In this document: in pieces, positions 28,665-36,151 of the stretch
Numbering within the stretch: the first letter of the stretch is position 1
Layout of the letters: each line of letters starts with the position of its first letter
Position numbers and translations under genes: made by a program
Notes under the pieces: model-generated
Databases searched by the model: none
What the model saw: only the letters and a program-made list of their open reading frames with translations
What the model was told of the DNA's origin: nothing
Origin: Microbulbifer okhotskensis
GTDB lineage: Bacteria > Pseudomonadota > Gammaproteobacteria > Pseudomonadales > Cellvibrionaceae
NCBI RefSeq assembly: GCF_023895975.1
Contig: NZ_JALBWM010000015.1
Coordinates: 1-64,000, forward strand
DNA: 64,000 nucleotides
Direction: 5' to 3'

Positions 28665-28741
28665 TGTTTGCACTATTACTCAGTAAAAACGGGGATATAT
28701 TGGGTATTATCGCGTCTGCGAATGAGAAGGTTTTGAGACTT

Positions 28742-29065
28742 ATGCAACCCATTTATTCTGAAATCGCCGATCAACTCCTATTTCTGGAGGCTGAGCTGCG
28801 CAGCTTGCAGATATGGCAGGGTAAGGCGCCACCCGTCGAAGCCCTGGCCAGTACCGAGCCTTTCTGTGTGGATACCCTGACCTTCCCACAGTGGCTGCAG
28901 TTTATCTTTTTGCCGCGTATGCAAGAGTTGATAGAGGGTGAGTTGGCGCTCCCCGGGCAGTGCGGTATCGCGCCGATCGCCGAGGAATTCTTCAAGGGCA
29001 GAGATGAAGCCGCCGCGCTAATTGCTATTCTCGAGACCATCGATCAACGCCTGCAGCGGGACTGA
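28742..29065 (+). CDS. yqcC: YqcC family (DUF446) protein
   Basis: A 107-residue protein matching YqcC: a small helical bundle with LRSLQIWQ, FCVDTLTFPQWLQFIFLPRM and CGIAPIAEEFF. In enterobacteria yqcC neighbours truC (tRNA pseudouridine 65 synthase), which is not seen here; the function is unknown. The ATG at 28742 is preferred to an in-frame start 26 codons earlier because the extra residues are unlike the family and would overlap the dinG end. It is probably in one transcript with dinG. Confidence 0.88.
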   Translation: MQPIYSEIADQLLFLEAELRSLQIWQGKAPPVEALASTEPFCVDTLTFPQWLQFIFLPRMQELIEGELALPGQCGIAPIAEEFFKGRDEAAALIAILETIDQRLQRD

Positions 29066-29334
29066 TCACCTAACCTCCCTCCACCAGAGTGTCGCTAGAG
29101 TCCGGGATTTGAGTCTGTATTTCACTGTGGCCGGATAAAGATCTGGTCCATGTCACATTGTCGGGGTTGAGATCGGCGACTCACCGGACATTCCTGTGCA
29201 GTGGCGGGGCTCATGGGATAATATCGACCTTTTGCCTGAGGCGGGGACCAAATTCTCCGTCAGATAAAGCGAACACCGCGAACTTGTCGCGGTCCGAATG
29301 GCATTGGAAATGGGGCTTGAGGTAATTGGTGGGT

Positions 29335-30018
29335 ATGCAGAAACTTTCCCTTCTGTGGTTATTGTTGACGGTTCAGGTACTCGCCGGTTGTGAGTCGCTG
29401 ATGTATCCGGGGCAGAATCGTCCCGATCAGCCAGCGGAAGTAATGCCACCGGTTGAATCGCAAGATGTCACGATGCAGTGCCCTGAGCCTGCCGAGGTGA
29501 TCTGTGCGCAACCGGAAGTAAAAGTTGTCGAGCGGGTTATCGAACGAAGAGTTGAAAAAGTAGTCGAAGTGCCTGTTGCCAAAGACAAGTTGGTTCTCGG
29601 ATCGGTAGAAGAAGTTGCCGTTGAGCCTCCGGGTCTGGTAGTCGAATCCATCGTCGATACCGGTTCACCCACCTCCACACTGCGGGTTAAAAAACTGACT
29701 CCCTTTGAGCGCGATGGCAGTGATTGGATCAGATTCCAACTGGTGCAGTCGCGCAAAGCGGAGCCTGTTTCCGTAGAGTTGCCGATCAAGCGCTATGTGC
29801 GTATTGAGCGTCTTGGCTTTGACAGCCAGCGCAGACCGGTAGTGGAACTCAATTTGACCGTTGGGCACGTCACCCACTTGGTCGAGGTCAATCTGGCAGA
29901 CGAGGGTGGCACTGATTTATTGATGCTGCTGGGACGCAATTTCCTCAAAGATGCCGCCGTTGTCGATGTGAGCCGGCGCAATGTCCAGGGCCAACCCCAA
30001 ATAGCCGGGGGCAAATAG
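29335..30018 (+). CDS. lipoprotein with retropepsin-like (RimB-type) protease domain
   Basis: About 227 residues. Signal peptide and lipobox VLAGC (Cys19) are followed by a Pro/Glu/Val-rich linker with a charged heptad-like run (EVKVVERVIERRVEKVVEV). The domain formerly called 'ATP-dependent Zn protease' (now seen as retropepsin-like) begins at about residue 100. The active-site motif reads DTGSPTSTL (Asp108), where the family norm is DTGAxTSA. Upstream GTG (29329) and TTG (29326) starts are also possible. It heads a three-gene set with the 7TM-transglutaminase and ATP-grasp genes, and probably acts in the envelope on the product of that ligase. Confidence 0.82.
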   Translation: MQKLSLLWLLLTVQVLAGCESLMYPGQNRPDQPAEVMPPVESQDVTMQCPEPAEVICAQPEVKVVERVIERRVEKVVEVPVAKDKLVLGSVEEVAVEPPGLVVESIVDTGSPTSTLRVKKLTPFERDGSDWIRFQLVQSRKAEPVSVELPIKRYVRIERLGFDSQRRPVVELNLTVGHVTHLVEVNLADEGGTDLLMLLGRNFLKDAAVVDVSRRNVQGQPQIAGGK

Positions 30019-30072
30019 GCCAGTTATCCAATTTGGTTCCCGCTGGAACCACAGATTTACGGGGAATGGCGA

Positions 30073-31605
30073 ATGTCGCCGCGAGTCCAAGTTTATGTAA
30101 TTGCGGCATTACTTGCATTGGTGGGAGCAGGCCTGACAGCCTATAAAAACCTGGAATTGGGTTTTCCACTGTTGCCAGGTGAGTACCGTACAGTGTGGAC
30201 CATTGAAGCCAAAGTAGGTTTCGATGCTGATGGCGGTCCGGTAAAGGCCGCGCTAACCCTGCCGCGCGAGCAGCGCAATATGGAAATCCTGGGGGAAACT
30301 TTCAGTTCCTCCGGTTTTGGTTTTTATATCGCCCGCGAAGACGATGAGTACCGGGCAATTTGGTCTCGGCGCGCGGCACAGGGCCCGCAATCCCTCTTCT
30401 ATCAGCTCGATGTTTATCAGAGACCCGGCGCTGCGCTGGCGCAACCTCTGAGTCTTAGCACCGATGTCCAGAAGCCATTTCTCGGTGCGCGAGAGCAAGA
30501 AGCGGTTCGGCTGGCCATATACTCCCTGGTGGAGCAGGCCCACGAACGTTCCTCTGACGATGAATCTTTCACTACCCAGTTGCTATTCGAACTCAACGAT
30601 GAGGAAAACCAGGATCGCAATCTGATTTTCCGGTACTACACCGACCGCTCTCTGGTAGACGTTGCCCTACTGGTTCTGGCGACCGCAGATATTCCTGCTC
30701 ACCGGATTCGCGGACTTTACCTGGAAGACGATCGCCGTCGGCTGTCACCAGAAGATTTACTCGAAGTCTATGATGGCAAACGCTGGATTGTATTTGAGCC
30801 TATCAGCGGACAGCCCGGTGTGCCAGAGAACTTCTTTATCTGGCAGCGCGGTGGCAAGAGCCTTCTGGACCTTGAGGGGGGGCGCAATTCACAGGTGACC
30901 TTCTCGGTGATTGCCAACGATGTCCCGGCGCGGGACGTGTCTATGCGCGGAACCAAAGATGAGAAGGATGCATTGGTGGATTTTTCCATCTACAGCTTGC
31001 CGATTGAACAGCAAAGTATTTTCAAGCTGATTCTATTGGTACCTGTTGGGGCCATGGTGGTAGTGCTGTTGCGAGTGTTTGTGGGCTTGCGCACCTCAGG
31101 AACCTTTATGCCGGTGCTGCTGGCCATTGCCTTTATCGAAACGCAACTGATTACCGGTTTAGCCATTTTCACCCTGATCCTGATTCTCGGTCTCTGGGTG
31201 CGGTTTTATCTCAGTCGGCTCAATTTACTATTGGTGTCGAGGATCGCCGCGGTGGTGGTGACGGTGGTCATACTGATGGGTGCGATCAGTGTGGTTAGCT
31301 ACAAACTGGGTATAGAGCAGGCGCTGACAGTAACGTTTTTCCCGATGATTATTCTCGCTTGGACCATCGAACGTATGTCGATTGTGTGGGAGGAGGATGG
31401 CCCCTATGAGGTCGTTGTACAGTCGGGAGGTAGCCTGCTGGTGGCGATACTTGCTTGGTGGGTGATGACCAACCGCTATATTGAGCACTGGACGTTTAAC
31501 TTCCCCGAATTGTTGCTGGTACTGCTGGCGTTTATTTTAGTCGTTGGCAACTATACCGGTTATCGCCTCAGCGAGCTGATGCGCTTCCGGCCACTGGTTC
31601 GCTAG
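30073..31605 (+). CDS. inactive transglutaminase-like protein fused to seven-TM module
   Basis: A 510-residue membrane protein. The N-terminal span (about 4-22) leads to a periplasmic region with a transglutaminase-like fold (residues about 120-260, YTDRSLVDVALLVLATADIPAHRIRGLYL...YDGKRWIVFEP) lacking the usual catalytic Cys. It ends in a C-terminal block of about seven hydrophobic spans from residue 315 on (LILLVPVGAMVVVLLRV ... LLLVLLAFILVVG). This architecture is known from comparative genomics of amidoligase systems, where it sits beside RimK-like and RimB-like genes as here. The likely role is sensing or presenting a peptide-like ligand. Confidence 0.88.
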   Translation: MSPRVQVYVIAALLALVGAGLTAYKNLELGFPLLPGEYRTVWTIEAKVGFDADGGPVKAALTLPREQRNMEILGETFSSSGFGFYIAREDDEYRAIWSRRAAQGPQSLFYQLDVYQRPGAALAQPLSLSTDVQKPFLGAREQEAVRLAIYSLVEQAHERSSDDESFTTQLLFELNDEENQDRNLIFRYYTDRSLVDVALLVLATADIPAHRIRGLYLEDDRRRLSPEDLLEVYDGKRWIVFEPISGQPGVPENFFIWQRGGKSLLDLEGGRNSQVTFSVIANDVPARDVSMRGTKDEKDALVDFSIYSLPIEQQSIFKLILLVPVGAMVVVLLRVFVGLRTSGTFMPVLLAIAFIETQLITGLAIFTLILILGLWVRFYLSRLNLLLVSRIAAVVVTVVILMGAISVVSYKLGIEQALTVTFFPMIILAWTIERMSIVWEEDGPYEVVVQSGGSLLVAILAWWVMTNRYIEHWTFNFPELLLVLLAFILVVGNYTGYRLSELMRFRPLVR

Positions 31606-31614
31606 GAGTGGCCC

Positions 31615-32610
31615 ATGCTGCAGTTTTCAGTTAAGCACATCGTTAATAAGGTTCGCGGTGGTGTGGTTTCGCCATTGACTCTGCGTCGTATGGGGGTGTT
31701 GGGGATGAATGCGCGCAACATTGATTATATTGCGCGCTATAACGACCGCGAGAAATTTCCCATTGTCGATGACAAGCTCAATACCAAGCGAGCGGCAAAA
31801 AGTGCGGGAATTCCGGTCCCAGAGTTGATTGCGGCTTTTGAAAGTCCAGCGAGCCGCAAGCGGGTGATGGATGTTATTGACCCCCTGTGGCAGTTTGTGA
31901 TCAAGCCAGCTCGGGGCTCGGGTGGCAAGGGTATCCTGGTCATTGCTGGGCGCAATGGCGACAAATATAAAAAGATATCCGGGGCAGAAGTTGAAGCTCT
32001 GGATATTTTGCGTCACGTCAGTAATATTCATAGCGGCCTTTACAGTCTCGGGGGTAAGCCCGACCGGGTAATGGTGGAAGCATTAGTGGATTTCGATCCG
32101 GTTTTTGATCGCTACTCCGTTGAAGGGGTGCCAGATGTTAGGGTTATCGTCTTTCGCGGTTATCCGGTAATGGCCATGTTGCGCTGCTCGACACACGCCT
32201 CTGACGGTAAGGCCAATCTGCACCAGGGCGCGGTGGGCGTGGGTATCGATCTGGCCTCCGGCAGAAGTTGCCATGCGGTCATGCGCGGCTTGCGTATTGA
32301 CCAGCACCCCGATACCGAAGTGCCTTTCGATGCGTTGGAGGTGCCTGATTGGTATGAACTGGTGCGTCTGGCGGCGAGCTGTTATGAGATGACCGGGCTC
32401 GGCTACCTCGGGTGCGATATCGTTCTCGACCGAGAGCGAGGCCCCCTGTTGCTGGAGGGCAACGCGCGGCCAGGCTTGGCGATTCAGATTGCAAATGGTG
32501 TGGGTTTACGTGAGCGGCTTGGGTTTATCGAAAACCTCGATGAAGAAATGTTTAAAAAGGATGTGGATGAACGGGTGGCCTTTTCCATGCGTGAGTTTGC
32601 TGTGAGCTAA
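31615..32610 (+). CDS. RimK-like ATP-grasp alpha-L-glutamate ligase homolog
   Basis: A 331-residue ATP-grasp enzyme. The ATP-binding lysine and Gly-rich loop are in FVIKPARGSGGKGILVI (Lys97, loop 101-106). Later motifs include VDVRVIVFRGYPVMAML-like sequence, DGKANLHQGAVGVGIDL and the metal-binding LLEGNARPGLAIQ near the C-terminus. By family it should form an amide bond, adding glutamate or another amino acid to a protein tail or metabolite. It begins 10 nt after the transglutaminase/7TM stop, so the three genes are one operon. The substrate is unknown. Confidence 0.88.
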   Translation: MLQFSVKHIVNKVRGGVVSPLTLRRMGVLGMNARNIDYIARYNDREKFPIVDDKLNTKRAAKSAGIPVPELIAAFESPASRKRVMDVIDPLWQFVIKPARGSGGKGILVIAGRNGDKYKKISGAEVEALDILRHVSNIHSGLYSLGGKPDRVMVEALVDFDPVFDRYSVEGVPDVRVIVFRGYPVMAMLRCSTHASDGKANLHQGAVGVGIDLASGRSCHAVMRGLRIDQHPDTEVPFDALEVPDWYELVRLAASCYEMTGLGYLGCDIVLDRERGPLLLEGNARPGLAIQIANGVGLRERLGFIENLDEEMFKKDVDERVAFSMREFAVS

Positions 32611-32648
32611 TACACAGAGATGTAGTGTTGTGCTCTTCAGGGGTTTGG

Positions 32649-33806
32649 CTATAAAGCTTCCATAGTTTTGCCTTCCTGGCCGTGTTTCATCAGTGCTTGA
32701 AGTCGTTCTCCTTGCATTTTTAAGCTGTATGCAAGCTCATTTGTCTTGGTTTGTATTTGGGTTAGCTCCCACTTACTGAGTTTTTCTCCTCTTTTAGTCT
32801 TTTTGCTCTGTAGTTGCTCCCATTCTTCCAAGGTATGAGTGAACTGTAGAGATTCGCTCTGTAGGGCTTCTTTAACCCCCCTGTGCGCAGATTTGCTTTG
32901 CAGCTTTTTACGTGCCTTCTTGAACTGTAGGTCAAGCTTGGCTTTCTGGATTTTCACCGGAGAAGCCACTTTAAGGTTGCGGGTAATGCCTACCAGGCTA
33001 AGAGCCTTAATGACCCACTTGGTTGGATCGTAATGAAACCAGTGAATGCCATTGCGATAATCGAGTTGAAAGGCGTGATGGTAGTTGTGGTAACCCTCAC
33101 CAAAAACAAAAAAGTTGACAATTTTATTGTCGCAAGCCGTTACATCATCTCGGTAGGGCTGACTGCCAAATTTATGGATAATTGAATTCACCATAAAAGT
33201 AGTGTGGTGGCAGAAGGCTATTCGGAGTGCTCCGGCAAGTAAGAACATACCAATAATATCGCCGGTAATTATTCCCAGTAGTGTGAGAATCCCAAGATTC
33301 ATAGTGACGGTGATCGGAATATAGTTATTGTGTTGCCATATCACAATTTTATCCCGCTGTAAGTCTTGCACATTTTTGAAATTTTGGTAGCTGGTTGGAT
33401 ACTCATACATCATCCATTCGATATGGGAAAACCAAAATCCGCGTTTGGCGGAGTAGGGGTCGCGGTCGTTGTTATCGACAAACTGATGGTGGTGGCGGTG
33501 GTGGTCGCACCATTTCAAAATAGAATCTTGTAGCGCTGCCGCTCCGAATAATGCAAACAAGAGTCGTAGGGACCAATGGGCCTCATAAGTTTTATGAGAC
33601 CAAAGGCGATGATATCCGGCGGTGATAGAGAGACTGCACATTGCACCCATTACGGCGAATGCCAGCCATTGATACCAGTGGTAACCATAAATAAAGCCAT
33701 ACAGGGGCACAGCAATAACTGCTAGCAAACCTGTTATGGCAAATAACAGTGTGGGTGGCCAGAAGCGTTTTCTTTTGACGGTAGAGTCTATTGAGGGTGT
33801 GTTCAT
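32649..33806 (-). CDS. acyl-lipid/acyl-CoA delta-9-type fatty acid desaturase
   Basis: A 385-residue membrane di-iron desaturase. The three His boxes are complete: HRLWSH (66-71), HHRHH (102-106) and HNYHH (240-244). Spans lie at about 18-40, 47-65, 82-97, 165-182 and 183-198. The C-terminal 110 residues are a charged, probable coiled-coil extension not usual in the core family. It introduces a double bond into saturated acyl chains and so adjusts membrane fluidity. A decayed paralog lies about 0.9 kb away on the same strand, part of a tandem duplication. A sigma-54-like element of the opposite strand lies upstream. Confidence 0.92.
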   Translation of the reverse strand: MNTPSIDSTVKRKRFWPPTLLFAITGLLAVIAVPLYGFIYGYHWYQWLAFAVMGAMCSLSITAGYHRLWSHKTYEAHWSLRLLFALFGAAALQDSILKWCDHHRHHHQFVDNNDRDPYSAKRGFWFSHIEWMMYEYPTSYQNFKNVQDLQRDKIVIWQHNNYIPITVTMNLGILTLLGIITGDIIGMFLLAGALRIAFCHHTTFMVNSIIHKFGSQPYRDDVTACDNKIVNFFVFGEGYHNYHHAFQLDYRNGIHWFHYDPTKWVIKALSLVGITRNLKVASPVKIQKAKLDLQFKKARKKLQSKSAHRGVKEALQSESLQFTHTLEEWEQLQSKKTKRGEKLSKWELTQIQTKTNELAYSLKMQGERLQALMKHGQEGKTMEAL

Positions 33807-34033
33807 AGTGTGTGACCCTCGGGTTTAAGTGTGCCGGGGTGAAATAAAACTCACCGGCCATTTTCTGAGGTCCCGATTCTGCTCAGACCCAACAGTGGTT
33901 CCACCCCTAGCGTCTTTGTTGCGGCTGCATTGTTCTGGTGCGGCGGCCATATTGTGAGGTTCGCAATGGTTCGTAAATTTTCTGTAACACATTGGATAAA
34001 GAGTGGAGTCAGTTAAATACACAGTTTTAAAAG

Positions 34034-34184
34034 TTGGCATAAGGGTTGCCTTGGATTTTGTGCAGATCGAAAGGCCTGAAACTCGGCTGAGTTTCTTGGG
34101 GTTATGGCAAACCATTAACACTGGGTAACTTCCCGTTTTCTTTCATCATCGCTGACTGTGGCTACGCTCGAGGGACTTTATTTG
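34034..34184 (+). ncRNA. decayed copy of the candidate sigma-54-driven small RNA
   Basis: A GG-N10-GC element (GG at 34036-34037, GC at 34048-34049) precedes a 73-nt block (34089-34161) that matches 35898-35970 without gaps, with 8 mismatches by hand count. A GAAACTC...GAGTTTC hairpin (34078-34095) is unique to this copy. The terminator seen in the other copy is destroyed here (34162-34184). It is probably a non-functional or altered paralog. Confidence 0.4.
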
Positions 34185-34328
34185 CCCGCACTTTGCGCAA
34201 CGCTCATAATCCGGTAGTTTAGGGTCTGCCGTGGAATTTCCAAATTAGGAGGCTTCGGGGGGCTCTCCTTCATGGCAAGGGTGCATGAGCCTGATAATGA
34301 TTGAGCTAAATCGATAATCGAGTCCTAT

Positions 34329-34454
34329 GTGTCTGAATCATTAATTCCAAATCTACCCAGGCCAGCATTTCAGCTGGCAATTGACGACAAGCTCTTCTTT
34401 TTAGATGCATCGTGCCCGTCACGTCACCTATTCGAGTTTGTGGCCGAAAAATAA
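34329..34454 (+). pseudogene. remnant of histidine-kinase 5' end (tandem duplicate)
   Basis: A 41-codon frame beginning GTG and ending TAA whose product starts MSESLIPN...FQLAIDDKL..LDAS. It lines up with the first 28 residues of the intact kinase at 36152 (MSESLIAN...FQLATHDEL..LDAS). After that the sequences part and a stop follows. It marks the right-hand end of the duplicated unit. Confidence 0.75.
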
Positions 34455-34666
34455 CGTTAGGGCCTCCTCCATATCTGGTGCAAGCGGTTGAGGTGCCGTG
34501 ACGCTATTTGAGCTTCATACTTTCTGTTACGCCGGAGTAATGCCCGGGCAGAGATAAAGCTGATTTATTATCAATTTCAGGTGTCTGCATTTAGTAGAGC
34601 CAGGGTTAATCTTCTTGCTGCATGCTCTCTGGTGTGCTCCCTTCGCTAGCCAGGGCATAAGTTTTA
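34455..34666. other. duplication-junction DNA without gene
   Basis: This stretch between the kinase remnant and the decayed desaturase resembles neither the kinase body nor the desaturase. It should contain the junction of the ancient tandem duplication. No feature was recognised. Confidence 0.35.
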
Positions 34667-35556
34667 TTAAGTTGCTTTGTCAAAATTCTCAATCTTATTT
34701 TTTGCATTCTCAAGCTGAATTACAATTCTCGAATTTTTGTTTTGAGGGTGTGAGACTCCCAGTTTGATTTGGGTTCAATCCGATTGAGATTGCGAAGCTC
34801 TCCTTCTATTTTGTGCCATTTTTTCAGGGTGTTGAAAAAAACCGCCTCTCTTTCTTTAGTATTTCGTTCCAGTTGGGGTTTCGCTGCGCTTTTGTAATCG
34901 CTGTTCGGCGCGTTCGGATTCGATTTCGAGTAAGGCCTTCTGAATTTTCCGGTCTGAAATCGTCTTTAGTTTTCTAGTAACTCCGAACCAGCACAAGGAC
35001 TTGATCAGCTATTTGGTGGGTTCGTAATCATACCATCTGACACCATTGCGATAGTCAGTTTGGAAGGCGTGGTGGTAGTTGTGATAGCCCTCACCAAAGG
35101 AAAAAATATTTATAGGGGGCTGTCGCAAGACGATATATTGCTTTTATATTTTTTTGCCCCCAATAGTGTCCGATGGAGCTTAAAGTGAAGGCAGAGTGGT
35201 GGTTTACTACAATGCGCAGGACTCCAGCCAGTAGGAACGTGGCGAGAATGTCGTCAGTAATAAATCCGAGTATTAGGCAGATGCCAAAATTCATTCCTAG
35301 GGTTATTGGTAGATAATTTTTATGTTGCCACATAACAATCTTGTCCTGTGACTCCAGAATCGATGATTGCCGGCAGAGATTGATAAACCGCAAAGTGCGG
35401 TGACCATGAGAAAGGTGAGCCATTGATGTCAATGGTAGCCGTAAGTGACACCGTACATGGGGACAGCCGTAAGGCCCTGAAACCTGTACTGGTAAAGAGA
35501 ATGGCTGGAATCCAAAAACGCCTTCGTATGGTCGCGGCGGTTGAGGCTGTGTTCAT
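34667..35556 (-). pseudogene. decayed fatty acid desaturase (paralog of 32649-33806)
   Basis: Translated pieces follow the intact desaturase in order. The N-terminus MNTAS...RRRFWIPAILF runs from 35556. Next comes DKIVMWQHKNYLPITLGMNFGI with HHSAF, then after a frameshift FGEGYHNYHHAFQTDYRNGV (the third His box, near 35040-35100), and a C-terminal charged tail. About 90 codons carrying His boxes one and two are deleted near 35340-35400. A TAG replaces Trp in the EPTKW segment (about 35010), and at least two frameshifts are present. It cannot make an active enzyme. Confidence 0.85.
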
Positions 35557-35841
35557 CCTTTAATCTTGGTATTAAATAGCGGCTCCGGGTGGCTTTGCGG
35601 GGTCATAGATAGGGTTCTTGGAGGTATGCTCGCCAGGCCGCTCAAGTTACAAGCTCTCTCTTTAGAAAATTGCGGCACAAAGTTATCGGAGTGGGGGGTG
35701 TTTTCACAAAAGTCGGTGGCTTGGGGGGGCTCTGCATTTATTTGGTGCGAAAGTTTAGGCTGAGGGCTCTTGTTGGTTCACTTTCATCAAGGCAGAGAAA
35801 AAGTCTTTAGGAGAGCGCCGCGAAACTTATTGATTGGGAAG
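35557..35841. other. intergenic stretch upstream of the sigma-54 element
   Basis: There is no gene. Unlike the flanking blocks, this stretch shows no visible similarity to the matching position upstream of the intact desaturase (33807-34033). It is where an enhancer-binding activator site for the sigma-54 element would be expected, but none was identified. Confidence 0.35.
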
Positions 35842-35859
35842 TTGGCATAGCTGTTGCAT
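35842..35859 (+). promoter_or_regulatory. predicted sigma-54 promoter
   Basis: TTGGCATAGCTGTTGCAT carries GG at 35844-35845 and GC at 35856-35857 with exactly 10 nt between, matching the -24/-12 consensus TTGGCACG-N4-TTGCW apart from the C of GGCAC. The same element is kept in the duplicated copy at 34034-34051 although its flanks have diverged. The expected start of transcription is about 35869. Confidence 0.65.
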
Positions 35860-35868
35860 TCATATTAT

Positions 35869-35995
35869 TCGCGGGGCAGAGGACCCGCATTTCGGGAGAG
35901 TTTCTTAGGGTTATGGCAAACCATTAACACTGAGCGACGTCCCGTTTTCTCTCATCATCGCTGATTGCGGCCCCGCTTTGCGGGGCCTTTTTTTT
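35869..35995 (+). ncRNA. candidate sigma-54-dependent small RNA (about 127 nt)
   Basis: It runs from the predicted start after the -24/-12 element to a strong terminator. It can form a GCGGG/CCCGC hairpin at the 5' end, a GTTATGG-CAAA-CCATTAAC hairpin (one bulge), an AGCGA/TCGCT stem enclosing a pyrimidine-rich loop (GTCCCGTTTTCTCTCAT), and the terminator. The 73-nt core is the best conserved non-coding part of the tandem duplication. There is no coding frame longer than a few codons (ATG GCA AAC CAT TAA). Alternatively it is an attenuated leader of the histidine kinase that starts 157 nt downstream. Confidence 0.5.
35969..35995 (+). terminator. strong Rho-independent terminator
   Basis: Perfect stem GGCCCCGC (35969-35976), loop TTT, and GCGGGGCC (35980-35987), followed by eight T. 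No protein-coding gene precedes it on this strand, so it must end a non-coding transcript or attenuate read-through toward the histidine kinase. Confidence 0.9.
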
Positions 35996-36151
35996 GCCCG
36001 CACTTTGCGCAACACGCATAATGCTTTAGTTTAGGCTCTCCGACGATATTCCCAAGTGTGGTTTCTTCGGGGAGATAAGGCTCTTTTATTGGCAGGGATG
36101 CATGAGCCAGGTAATTAATTAATGAGCTAACTCCAATAAATCGAGCCCCGT

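Noticed and set aside
33825..34121. 98-codon minus-strand frame upstream of the desaturase
   Set aside because: It runs antisense through the conserved RNA core of the duplication and is not preserved in the other copy, so conservation there is not protein-coding on this strand.
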